Shown here piece after piece: positions 32,411 to 39,748 of a DNA stretch of 42,310 bases (the stretch's first letter is position 1; the number at the start of each line of letters is the position of its first letter). Below the pieces are notes generated by a model. The model had not been told where the DNA came from and searched no databases. It saw nothing but the letters and a program-made list of their open reading frames with translations. The DNA lies in NCBI GenBank assembly GCA_022616275.1, contig JAKEFB010000062.1:1-42310 (forward strand), read 5' to 3'. This DNA comes from Chloroflexota bacterium (lineage in GTDB: Bacteria; Chloroflexota; Anaerolineae; Promineifilales; Promineifilaceae). Both the position numbers and the translations under genes were made by a program.

Positions 32411-32472
32411 TTGTATACAATGGTTATACAATTTTGTACAGCGTTGTAACGATGTATACAATTGAATACAAT
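32411..32472. promoter_or_regulatory. TATACAAT iteron-like repeats upstream of parA
   Basis: TATACAAT occurs at 32414-32421, 32425-32432 and 32455-32462, and AATACAAT at 32465-32472. The first lies in the perfect palindrome TTGTATACAA (32411-32420), and TTGTACA/TTGTAAC variants lie between. Such arrays upstream of parA usually are binding sites for the partition repressor, centromere or both. A binding partner could be the RHH protein two genes on. Confidence 0.7.
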
Positions 32473-32492
32473 TCTTAAAAAAGAGGTGATAG

Positions 32493-33368
32493 ATGAGTAG
32501 CAAAACGATTGTGATTGCTGTTGCCAACAACAAGGGAGGCGTTTCCAAAACGACCACGGCCTGCAATCTGGCCGATGGGCTGGCGCGGACATTCATAGTG
32601 GATAGCAAGCCAACCGGCGGCGTGCTGTTGATTGACCTGGACCCGCAAGGCAATGCGGCCGATTTCTTTGGCGTTCGCCAGGCAGTCTACGATCAGGAAA
32701 GGAACCCCAGCGGGAAGTGTGTTAGTTTCTTGCTCAAGGGTGAGGTATCGTTGAAAGCCAGCATCGTGCCGCTGGATCGTTCAGCCGAAGGATTGCCCCG
32801 GCCGAACCTATTCTTAATTCCGGCAAGTCGGGAACTGGAATACGCCGCCGAAGATTTGCTCAACCAGGATTATGCCGCTGCCCGCCGGCCCAACCGGGAT
32901 CACGTTCCGCTGAATAATGTCTTGTCCCATCGTCTGGCATCGGCCATAGGTCCTTTTAATTACATCATTATTGATTGCCCCCCCAAGCTTGATATCCTCA
33001 AAAATGCCGTGTACAACTTTGCCGATTATGTGATTGTGCCGACCAAGCCCGATTACATCAGCGTCGTCGGGGCGGTGCAGCATACCGAAGATCTGTACCG
33101 GCTGCGGGAACAGTTGGGGGTAAAGGCGCGGGTGGCCTTCGTGTTGCCAACGATGGTGAGTGACCGGCAGGTGATGGATCGCCAGATGCAGCACGATCTC
33201 ATCAAGACTTACGGCCGGAACCGCGTGGCCAGGCCCATCCCTCTCAGCGTGAAGGTCAAAGAATCCCCTGGAGCTGGCGGCCAGACCTTGTTTGAGTACG
33301 CGCCCGATTCGCCCCCGGCGCTGGCTTACCTGGATCTGGTCAAAAAAGTGAAGGTGCTGGATGGCTGA
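32493..33368 (+). CDS. ParA-family partition ATPase
   Basis: This 291-residue ATPase has the deviant Walker A (NNKGGVSKTTTACNLADG, with Ser where Gly is usual), Walker A' LLIDLDPQGNAADFFG, and Walker B IIIDCPPKLDILKNA. The ATG at 32493 follows AGAGGTGATAG. It is followed by an overlapping ribbon-helix-helix gene, the layout of type Ib-like partition operons (ParA plus small centromere-binding protein). The function would be segregation of a plasmid or integrated element. Confidence 0.92.
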   Translation: MSSKTIVIAVANNKGGVSKTTTACNLADGLARTFIVDSKPTGGVLLIDLDPQGNAADFFGVRQAVYDQERNPSGKCVSFLLKGEVSLKASIVPLDRSAEGLPRPNLFLIPASRELEYAAEDLLNQDYAAARRPNRDHVPLNNVLSHRLASAIGPFNYIIIDCPPKLDILKNAVYNFADYVIVPTKPDYISVVGAVQHTEDLYRLREQLGVKARVAFVLPTMVSDRQVMDRQMQHDLIKTYGRNRVARPIPLSVKVKESPGAGGQTLFEYAPDSPPALAYLDLVKKVKVLDG

Positions 33369-33714
33369 TTATGATCCCATGGCGCAATTGGAAGAAGACC
33401 GGCCTGGAAAGAAGAAGCAATTTGATTCCGCTACGCAGCGGTTGAGCCGGCAAAGCGTGCGCCAGGCGACCACCCCTGACTCGGTGCAGGCTGGCCAGTA
33501 TGACCGCAAGACCATTACCCTGCCGCCAGAGCAAATTGCCTATATTGACCGGCTGCGGAAAGCAGAGGGGATAGGGGTCCTGGCCTTTTACCGCTGGCTC
33601 ATTGATCAGGGGCTACAAAACTATGAGAGGGGCGCCCGGCCGGAGCCTCAGGACAAGGCGGTGCATGATCTCAGGCTGGGCCATTGGTCGAGCGGCGGAG
33701 AAGAGGATGGTTAG
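33361..33714 (+). CDS. ribbon-helix-helix-type partner of ParA
   Basis: The 117-residue protein has a basic, unstructured N-terminus (residues 1-45) and then KTITLPPEQIAYIDRLRKAE and GVLAFYRWLIDQGLQNYERG, a typical ribbon-helix-helix of CopG/MetJ type. The start overlaps parA by eight bases. By position it is the centromere-binding or repressor partner acting on the TATACAAT repeats. That pairing is an inference. Confidence 0.72.
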   Translation: MADYDPMAQLEEDRPGKKKQFDSATQRLSRQSVRQATTPDSVQAGQYDRKTITLPPEQIAYIDRLRKAEGIGVLAFYRWLIDQGLQNYERGARPEPQDKAVHDLRLGHWSSGGEEDG

Positions 33715-33720
33715 GCGGGT

Positions 33721-33966
33721 ATGGCCCGTCACACTGGCTCTGCAAAGCGCCGGCGCTGGAAGGGAAGAGGCGTGAGCATAACGCTCACCCCCTCTGGCGG
33801 CCGGCAAGAGATGGTCTGCCTGGCGCTGAACGATGTGCCGGACTGGCTGTTTGCCGTTTTCATCACTTGCATCAAGCCTGAACGGCTGCGAGGCACAGGT
33901 GACACGGGGGAAGGGGGTGCGTATAACCCGCACCCTTGTCGAGAAAACAGGAGTAAATGTGAATGA
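33721..33966 (+). pseudogene. internal fragment of an antirepressor-domain gene
   Basis: The segment SITLTPSGGRQEMVCLALND with VPDWLFAVF and IKPERL aligns with DVTSTRRGAQEMICLPLDFV, SGFLFGLN and VKPEM in the intact antirepressor. It therefore is the middle of the same domain. It starts at ATG 33721 with no domain N-terminus and ends at 33966, overlapping the next gene's start. A short protein could be made, but it looks like a relic. Confidence 0.55.
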
Positions 33967-34778
33967 GTGACAAAGCCCTGGTTCCCATTGAACAAAAAGA
34001 GGTTGAATTCTACGCCGATACCATTGTGGCGGTACGGCTGGCTGACGGCCGGGTGTACGTGCCCGTTAAACCGATTTGCGATCTATTAGGAGTGGATTGG
34101 GGTGGCCAGTATCGCCGTATCCAACGGGATGCCGTCCTATCGGAGGCGATCCAACGTATTGACGTAACGTCAACACGTCGGGGCGCCCAGGAGATGATCT
34201 GCTTACCGCTCGATTTTGTCAGCGGCTTTTTATTTGGCCTCAACCCGGCGCGCGTGAAGCCGGAGATGCGCGATAGAATCCTTCTCTACCAGCGCGAGTG
34301 CTATAAGGTGCTGGCCGAAGCCTTCCAGGAAGGACGGCTGACGACGGCAGGGGATCTCACCTTTGAAGAGTTGCTAGAGCAGAGTGATTCGGAAGCTGTT
34401 GAGGCCTACAGAATGTTACAGGCCATGGTCAAACTGGCTCGCAACCAGATTCTAATTGAAGCTCGGCTGGATGCCTATAGCGGCCGTTTGGATGATTACG
34501 AGAACCGCCTGGAGCAAATTGAAACCACGCTGGGCGACCCCCGCCGGCACATTACGGCCGAGCAGGCGGCCAATATCAGCCAGGCGGTGAAAGCCATTGC
34601 TATGGTATTATCCCAAAAAAGCGGCCGCAACGAGTATGGAGGCGTCTATGGCGAACTGTACCGTCGCTTCAAGATTCCGGTCTATCGCGAACTGCCCGCC
34701 AAAGAGTATGAGAAAGCGATGGCTTGGCTGCGTGACTGGTGGCAGAACCTGACCGGCGATCCAACCATTCCCTTTTAA
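33963..34778 (+). CDS. phage antirepressor N-terminal-domain protein (P22_AR_N-like)
   Basis: This 271-residue protein has the P22 antirepressor N-domain: KALVPIEQKEVEFYADTI, VYVPVKPICDLLGVDWGGQY, then EMICLPLDFVSGFLFGLN and RVKPEMRDRILLYQRECYKV. A coiled helix region follows (about residues 140-190), and a C-terminal domain ends in KIPVYRELPAKEYEKAMAWL, like ORF6C/KilA-type C-domains. Prophages use such proteins to inactivate repressors. In this setting it may control the ParA module or another element. The start is ATG 33963, two bases after the preceding TGA region. Confidence 0.8.
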   Translation: MSDKALVPIEQKEVEFYADTIVAVRLADGRVYVPVKPICDLLGVDWGGQYRRIQRDAVLSEAIQRIDVTSTRRGAQEMICLPLDFVSGFLFGLNPARVKPEMRDRILLYQRECYKVLAEAFQEGRLTTAGDLTFEELLEQSDSEAVEAYRMLQAMVKLARNQILIEARLDAYSGRLDDYENRLEQIETTLGDPRRHITAEQAANISQAVKAIAMVLSQKSGRNEYGGVYGELYRRFKIPVYRELPAKEYEKAMAWLRDWWQNLTGDPTIPF

Positions 34779-34858
34779 GCCGGTCGCCATAGGGCAGGCA
34801 GGTATCGCGCCGTCACCGCATTATCAGAAGTAATCCTTTCGCATAGTACTGCGCCTCG

Positions 34859-34864
34859 TAAAAT
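34859..34864 (+). promoter_or_regulatory. -10 box TAAAAT placed for a leaderless transcript
   Basis: The hexamer ends seven bases before ATG 34871, so the predicted transcription start coincides with the A of the start codon. No Shine-Dalgarno sequence precedes the gene. The -35 is weak. Confidence 0.4.
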
Positions 34865-34870
34865 TCCGAG

Positions 34871-35728
34871 ATGAACAAAAACGATCCTGGTCCAACTAGT
34901 GCGGAGCTACCCCAAGAGGCTATGATTGCCCGCCTACGCCAGCTATGTCAGGCTGACGAACGAATCACGGCCGCCATGCTTTATGGCTCTTTTGCCCATG
35001 GCGAGGGCGAGGTCTCCTCTGACCTGGATGTCATCCTCTACTTCCAGGAAGATGCCCTGCCGGCCGTGGACCGCCTGGCCTGGACCAGCCAGATTGCCTC
35101 GGTGGCCCTGGTTTACGTCAACGAGTTTGGCAATTGGGTGGCCATTTTCGACAACCTGGTGCGGGGCAAGTTTCACTTTGACCCGGTCAGCAAAATGGCC
35201 GAGCTACGGCAATACCAGGGGACGGTCAGCTTTCCCTCGCTTGAGGCGACGATTCTGGTCGACAAAAGCGGCGAGCTGGCGAGCTGGCTCCGGCCGCTCG
35301 TCGGCCCGCCCGTGACTCACGAGACGGCCGCCGACGTAGATTACCTGCTGCGCAGCTTCCTGAATTGGTATCTGATGGGCATCAATGTCCTGGCCCGGGG
35401 CGAGGCAGCGCGGGCGCTGGAGGTATTGACGCTGGTGCATGACCAACTGCTGCGGCTGGCCCGCCTGGCGACCGGCCGGACAGAGCGCTGGATCCGGCCG
35501 ACCAGCCGGTTGGAAGAGGAGCTACCGGCCGAGGCATACCGGCGCTACCAGGCCTGCACGGCCGTCCTGGAACGGCAGGCCCTGTGGCAGGCTTATGACG
35601 CTGCCTGGCAGTGGGGCAATGAGCTGCTAGCCGTTCTGGCCGGCCGGTTCGGCCTGGAACTGCCAGGCGCGCTGCTGACAAAGCTGGACGGCCGGCGACG
35701 GACGCTAGCTGATAAGCCGCGCGCATAA
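34871..35728 (+). CDS. lincosamide-nucleotidyltransferase-like protein (Lnu(B)/Lnu(F) type)
   Basis: The 285-residue protein has the nucleotidyltransferase motif LYGSFAHGEGEVSSDLDVIL (Gly-Ser ... Asp-x-Asp), a following VYVNEFGNWVAIFDNLVRGK segment and a C-terminal helical domain (YLLRSFLNWYLMGINVLARG). The same order is found in Lnu(B)/Lnu(F) lincosamide nucleotidyltransferases, which adenylate the antibiotic. Sequence distance cannot be judged here, so it could act on another small molecule. It lies between the phage-like module and short hypotheticals. Confidence 0.8.
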   Translation: MNKNDPGPTSAELPQEAMIARLRQLCQADERITAAMLYGSFAHGEGEVSSDLDVILYFQEDALPAVDRLAWTSQIASVALVYVNEFGNWVAIFDNLVRGKFHFDPVSKMAELRQYQGTVSFPSLEATILVDKSGELASWLRPLVGPPVTHETAADVDYLLRSFLNWYLMGINVLARGEAARALEVLTLVHDQLLRLARLATGRTERWIRPTSRLEEELPAEAYRRYQACTAVLERQALWQAYDAAWQWGNELLAVLAGRFGLELPGALLTKLDGRRRTLADKPRA

Positions 35729-36044
35729 ACTACGGGAAATCGGAACTGACGGTGTGGTTGCCAGGTAGGGTAGGGGGATACGATCCAGGCGCTGTTTGAT
35801 CACGATTAGCCTCTTCTCAATATGGCGCAACGGTTTACATCGTGTAAACAGTTCAAATTACCGGCCGCTCGTGGCAAATTGCGCTCAACAGTAAGACGCG
35901 TAAGGCCCTGAGCTTAAATAAGGGTGCCGCCTGCCACGACGGCCGCGTTGCCGGCGGAGCTAGATGGGAAATAGAAGCGGAGACAGACGAGCTAGATTTG
36001 ATTCTAGCTGCCATTCTCGATAAGACCTTAGGCTCGATGGTATA
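35729..36044. other. 316-base intergenic stretch with two perfect palindromes
   Basis: No convincing gene or tRNA was found. GTTTACA-TCG-TGTAAAC (35833-35849) is a 7+3+7 operator-like palindrome and AGCTAGA-TTTGAT-TCTAGCT (35990-36009) is a second one. GCGCAA (35825-35830) and TTGCGC (35879-35884) flank the first. An extended -10 promoter for the next gene closes the stretch. Confidence 0.6.
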
Positions 36045-36046
36045 AT
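36038..36046 (+). promoter_or_regulatory. extended -10 promoter TGGTATAAT, probably leaderless
   Basis: TGG-TATAAT is a full extended -10 box. Its end is eight bases before ATG 36054, so the transcript would begin at or one base before the start codon. The same nonamer occurs at 24134-24142. Confidence 0.55.
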
Positions 36047-36053
36047 GCAGCCC

Positions 36054-36311
36054 ATGTCCAACGAGTTGTTCAACGTTATCAAAGCGGCGGCCGAAGCTTG
36101 GGCCAGAGAGTATTTCCAGGCAACCGAGGCCGTTGGCTACGTCGTGGAAGAAGATGAGGACGAGCCCGGCCGTTTCGTCGTTTCTCTGGCTATGCCCGAT
36201 TTCGACGAGTGGCAGGCGGTTGAAGTCTGGACTGAGGACAATCAGGTTGTTTCTATCAACTGGCTAGGCGAGGGCGTGCCGCCGGATGGGATTGGGTGGC
36301 CATGGCGTTAA
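36054..36311 (+). CDS. small acidic hypothetical protein (85 aa)
   Basis: The ATG at 36054 (MSNELFNVIKAAAEAWAREY) is preferred over the ATG at 36045, which overlaps the -10 box. The product is acidic, with an EEDEDEPGRFVVSLAMPDFD stretch and an aromatic C-terminus (WLGEGVPPDGIGWPWR). It may be a small alpha/beta protein. No family is recognised. It is overlapped at its end by a possible 56-residue ORF. Confidence 0.6.
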   Translation: MSNELFNVIKAAAEAWAREYFQATEAVGYVVEEDEDEPGRFVVSLAMPDFDEWQAVEVWTEDNQVVSINWLGEGVPPDGIGWPWR

Positions 36312-36456
36312 GCGGAACATCAACCCCAACGATACTGCGAAGCCACTCGCCGGCCAGGTACTGGACTACCTTTCTCGGAAAGAACTTGCGCCGGCAACGG
36401 TGGCTGGCGCCATGACCGGCGAGCTGGCCGTTTTCGTCGGGCAGCTCCTGTTATAG
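36286..36456 (+). CDS. possible small protein (56 aa)
   Basis: ATG 36286 overlaps the end of the preceding gene in another frame. The frame reads like a helical protein (PLAGQVLDYLSRKELAPATV, then a hydrophobic TGELAVFVGQLLL). The stop is TAG at 36454-36456. Amino-acid composition is protein-like, but no ribosome site is evident and no family is recognised. Confidence 0.4.
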   Translation: MGLGGHGVKRNINPNDTAKPLAGQVLDYLSRKELAPATVAGAMTGELAVFVGQLLL

Positions 36457-36540
36457 AATTCAGGCGTCCGCAAAATCGGTGGGCGGTAAATGTAGCCGGC
36501 GGATGAGCAGCCGGTTGATAGAGCGCAAAGGAACCAACCG

Positions 36541-37449
36541 ATGACGAACTGGCCAGACCAGGCGCAAGCTGTCGCCCGGCAGGTTCGCCGGCGCGTGCTG
36601 GAGCATACGATCCACCACAACGGCGGCTATCTCAGCCAGGCCTGCTCGTCGGCTGAGATTCTGGCGACGTTATATACGAAAGTCATGGTGCTCGGTTCCA
36701 GCCAGGCCCCTCTGCTGCCACCGCCATTCTCCGGCGTCCCCGGCCCTAAGAATCCGCACTCCTTCACCGGCGCTGCTTACAACGGCCCCCAGGCCCGGCA
36801 CCTGGACCGGTTTGTCATGTCGCCGGTTCACTACGCCGTGGCCCTCTACGCCACGCTGGTGGCAGTAGGGCGGCTGGCACCCGAGGGGTTTGCCCTGTTT
36901 AATCAAGACGGCAGCACGGTGGAAATGATCGGCGCGGAGCATTCGCCGGGCCACGAGGTCACCGCCGGTTCGTTGGGCCAGGGCTTGAGCCAGGCGGCCG
37001 GGATCGCCCTGGCGCGCCGGTTGAGAGGGGATACCGGCCGGGTGTGGGTCTTTATGTCTGACGGTGAATTCCAGTCCGGCCAGACCTGGGAAGCGATTCA
37101 GGCGCTGGCCCACTACCGGCTAGACAACATGGGTATTTACGTGGACGTCAATGGGCAGCAATGCGACGGCCGGATGGCCGAGGTGATGAACGTCGAGCCG
37201 CTGCAAAGCCGGCTGGAGGCGTTTGGCGCCCGCGCTTTCCAGGTCAACGGGCACGAGGTGGCCGCCCTGGCCGCCCCGGCCGACCTTTCGCCTGACGGCC
37301 GGCCGCTGGTTGTGCTGGCCTATACCAACCCCTGCCAGGGGGTTGGCCTGTTGGAAGAGCGGCGGCCCAAGTTGCACTACGTTCGCTTTAGCAGCGAGGA
37401 GGAACGCGACCGCTACCGGTTGTTCCTGTCGCAGATGCCGGCGGAGTAG
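36541..37449 (+). CDS. transketolase-type N-terminal subunit (TPP-binding half)
   Basis: This 302-residue protein is the pyrophosphate-binding half of a split transketolase: IHHNGGYLSQACSSAEILAT, then FVMSPVHYAVALYATL, GSLGQGLSQAAGIALARR and the TPP motif VFMSDGEFQSGQTWEA with DVNGQQCDG. SDGE replaces the common GDGE and SPVHY replaces SKGHA, so it is a divergent subgroup. An insert of about 30 residues (PPFSGVPGPKNPHSFTGAAY) precedes the SPVHY block. AAAGGA precedes ATG 36541. It works with the next gene's product to move two-carbon units between sugar phosphates. Confidence 0.9.
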   Translation: MTNWPDQAQAVARQVRRRVLEHTIHHNGGYLSQACSSAEILATLYTKVMVLGSSQAPLLPPPFSGVPGPKNPHSFTGAAYNGPQARHLDRFVMSPVHYAVALYATLVAVGRLAPEGFALFNQDGSTVEMIGAEHSPGHEVTAGSLGQGLSQAAGIALARRLRGDTGRVWVFMSDGEFQSGQTWEAIQALAHYRLDNMGIYVDVNGQQCDGRMAEVMNVEPLQSRLEAFGARAFQVNGHEVAALAAPADLSPDGRPLVVLAYTNPCQGVGLLEERRPKLHYVRFSSEEERDRYRLFLSQMPAE

Positions 37450-37452
37450 GCC

Positions 37453-38460
37453 ATGGAATTACTCTCCCGGGTGCATGCCCACAATCTGGTGGCCTGGGCT
37501 AAGGATAAGCCCCAGGTTGTGGTCCTCTCGGCCGACCTGACCGGCTCAACGGAAATTGACCTCTTCCGCGACGCCTACCCGGAGCGCTTCTTTTCCCTGG
37601 GCATGGCCGAGCAAAACATGTTGAGTTTGGCCGGTGGGCTGGCCCGCGAAGGGTTTTTTCCCTTCGTCCACACCTTCGCCGTGTTCCTCTACCGGCGGGC
37701 CCTGGACCAACTGGCCATGTCCATTGCCTATCCCAATTTGCCGGTTCGCCTGTTTGGCTTCTTACCCGGTATCACCACGCCCGGCGGGGCCACTCACCAG
37801 GCGATTGACGACGTGGCCGTCCTGCGGGCGCTGCCCAACCTGACCATCCTGGAAACGGGCGACGCGACCGAGGTGGAGACGGTCTTGGACGTGGCTCAGG
37901 CGGTCAACGGTCCGGTCTACGTGCGGATGCTGCGGGGCGAAATCCCTCGCCTCTTTGATCGGGCCAGTCCGCTGCGGCTGGGGCAGGCGCGCCGACTCAG
38001 CGCCGGCAGCGACATCACCCTCTTTTCCAGCGGCATCTGCACCGAGGAGGCGATGCGGGCGACCAGAGCCTTGCGCGAGCGGGGCGTGGCCGTTGAGCAT
38101 ATGCACATCTCGACCCTCAAGCCCTTCGACGACCCGGCCGTGCTGGCCGCCGCGGCCCGGCCGCGCTATGGGGTCATCACCATGGAGAATCACACCACCA
38201 TTGGCGGCCTGGGCACGGCCGTGGCCGGAGTGATGGCGGAGGCGGGTCTGGGCCAGAAGCTGGTGCGCCTGGGTCTCCGGGATACCTTTGCCCACGGGGC
38301 CAGCCGCCCGTACCTGATGCGCGAGTATGGGCTGGACGCCCTGGCCCTGGTGCAGGCGGTGGAGAGGCTGCTGGGCGTCTCGCTGGGCATCGGCGAAGAG
38401 GATCTGGCGGCCATTCGCCTGGAGACAGCCCACAGCGAAGCGAAAGCAGAAGCGCTCTGA
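37453..38460 (+). CDS. transketolase-type C-terminal subunit (pyrimidine-binding half)
   Basis: The 335-residue partner carries the pyrimidine-binding domain: VVVLSADLTGSTEID, the catalytic glutamate in SLGMAEQNMLSLAGG, and FVHTFAVFLYRRALDQLAMS. A C-terminal domain begins about residue 190. It starts three bases after the first subunit's stop and ends in TGATG, overlapping the RuBisCO-like gene by one base, so the three proteins are translated together. Similar pairs act on pentose or apulose phosphates. Confidence 0.92.
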   Translation: MELLSRVHAHNLVAWAKDKPQVVVLSADLTGSTEIDLFRDAYPERFFSLGMAEQNMLSLAGGLAREGFFPFVHTFAVFLYRRALDQLAMSIAYPNLPVRLFGFLPGITTPGGATHQAIDDVAVLRALPNLTILETGDATEVETVLDVAQAVNGPVYVRMLRGEIPRLFDRASPLRLGQARRLSAGSDITLFSSGICTEEAMRATRALRERGVAVEHMHISTLKPFDDPAVLAAAARPRYGVITMENHTTIGGLGTAVAGVMAEAGLGQKLVRLGLRDTFAHGASRPYLMREYGLDALALVQAVERLLGVSLGIGEEDLAAIRLETAHSEAKAEAL

Positions 38461-39602
38461 TGCTGCCTCCGGTGGCCTTGAACCTGTCAGGCGAACGCTT
38501 CCGCGTGGTCTACCGCCTGGCCGGCGGGGAGGCTGAAGCCTACGCCCGGGCCCAGGGCATTTGTGTCGAACAGACGATTGAGTTTCCGGCCGAATTGGCG
38601 CCGCCTGGCGACATTCACGACCACATTGTGGGGCGGCTGGAGGCTTTCCGGCCGCTGGACGCAGCTCACTGTGAGGCGGTGATCAGCTACGCGGTGGAAA
38701 CGGCGGGGTTAGAGCTGACCCAGCTCACTAACGTGATTTTTGGCAACGCCAGTCTCCAGCCGGGCATCCGGGTGGAGCGGCTGGAACTGCCGGCGACGCT
38801 GCTGGCTGCCTTTCGCGGGCCGCGCTTTGGCCGGGCAGGGCTGCGAGCCTGGCTGGGCGTGCCGCAACGCCCGTTGCTGGCCACGGCGCTCAAGCCGCTG
38901 GGGTTGCCGGCGGCGGCGCTGGCCGACCTGGCCTATCAGTTCGCCCTGGGGGGGATAGACATTATCAAAGATGACCACGGGCTGGCCGACCAACTCTTTG
39001 CCCCGTACCGGGAGCGGGTGGAACGGTGCGTCGAGGCGGTGGAGCGGGCCGGGCAGCAGGCGGGGTACCGCTGCGCCTACGTGGCCAACGTGACCGCGCC
39101 GGCCGACCAGGTCTATGAAAGAGCTTTGTTGGCCAGGAAAGCGGGGGCGAGAGGCCTGCTGGTTGCGCCCGGCCTGGTGGGGCTGGATACGATGCGCCAG
39201 CTGGCCGACGATGATGGCCTGGCCTTGCCTATTCTGAGCCACCCGGCTTTCCAGGGCAGTTTTGTGACCAGCGCCGACAGCGGCCTGGCGCATGGGGTTG
39301 TGTTTGGACAGATGGCCCGCCTGGCCGGGGCCGACGCCAGCATTTATCCTAATTACGGTGGCCGGTTTTCTTTTAGCCGGGAGGAATGCCGGGCCATTGC
39401 CGAAGGAACGGTTGCGCCCATGGGCCATATCAAGCCGATCTTTCCCGCTCCAGGGGGCGGGATGAGCCTGGCGCGTATCCCGGAGATGCTGGAGAGTTAC
39501 GGCCGGGAGGTGATCTTGCTCATCGGCGGGGGGCTGCACCAACATGGCCCTGATCTGGCGGCCAATTGCCGCACCTTTCGGCAACTGGTGGAGCAGATTT
39601 AA
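38460..39602 (+). CDS. RuBisCO-like protein (form IV)
   Basis: This 380-residue protein aligns with RuBisCO large subunits: the N-domain to about residue 135, then TALKPLGLP (Lys145, like the RuBisCO catalytic Lys175), GGIDIIKDDHGL (Lys170, Asp172 of the carbamylated-lysine/metal site, His173 where RuBisCO has Glu), ILSHPAF (His261), YPNYGGRFSF and IGGGLH. The loop 6 lysine of true RuBisCO is absent (NYGGRFS region), so it does not fix CO2. Known RLPs act as enolase or isomerase in methionine salvage, or as transcarboxylase/decarboxylase in apionate breakdown. The direct fusion-like coupling to a split transketolase points to a sugar-phosphate route with unknown substrate. Confidence 0.92.
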   Translation: MLPPVALNLSGERFRVVYRLAGGEAEAYARAQGICVEQTIEFPAELAPPGDIHDHIVGRLEAFRPLDAAHCEAVISYAVETAGLELTQLTNVIFGNASLQPGIRVERLELPATLLAAFRGPRFGRAGLRAWLGVPQRPLLATALKPLGLPAAALADLAYQFALGGIDIIKDDHGLADQLFAPYRERVERCVEAVERAGQQAGYRCAYVANVTAPADQVYERALLARKAGARGLLVAPGLVGLDTMRQLADDDGLALPILSHPAFQGSFVTSADSGLAHGVVFGQMARLAGADASIYPNYGGRFSFSREECRAIAEGTVAPMGHIKPIFPAPGGGMSLARIPEMLESYGREVILLIGGGLHQHGPDLAANCRTFRQLVEQI

Positions 39603-39635
39603 CTCCGGCGCTGGCTGATACCCAGGTACGATATT

Positions 39636-39667
39636 GTCTGGCGGAATTTGACACTTTTCCGCCAGAC
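39636..39667 (+). terminator. strong hairpin after the transketolase-RLP operon
   Basis: GTCTGGCGGAA (39636-39646) is the exact reverse complement of TTCCGCCAGAC (39657-39667), with a ten-base loop. It is followed by a weakly T-rich CTTCACACTTTCTCC. It lies 34 bases after the RLP stop and before the next gene. Probably a terminator. Confidence 0.65.
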
Positions 39668-39748
39668 CTTCACACTTTCTCCACAATTACCGGTTATTCT
39701 GCAGCCAAAACACAATCGAGCCTTGACCGGAAATGAGAGCAATTAACC

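Noticed and set aside
35850-35866. T-arm-like GTTCAAATTACC suggesting a tRNA
   Set aside because: The flanking five bases do not pair and no acceptor or anticodon stem can be drawn.
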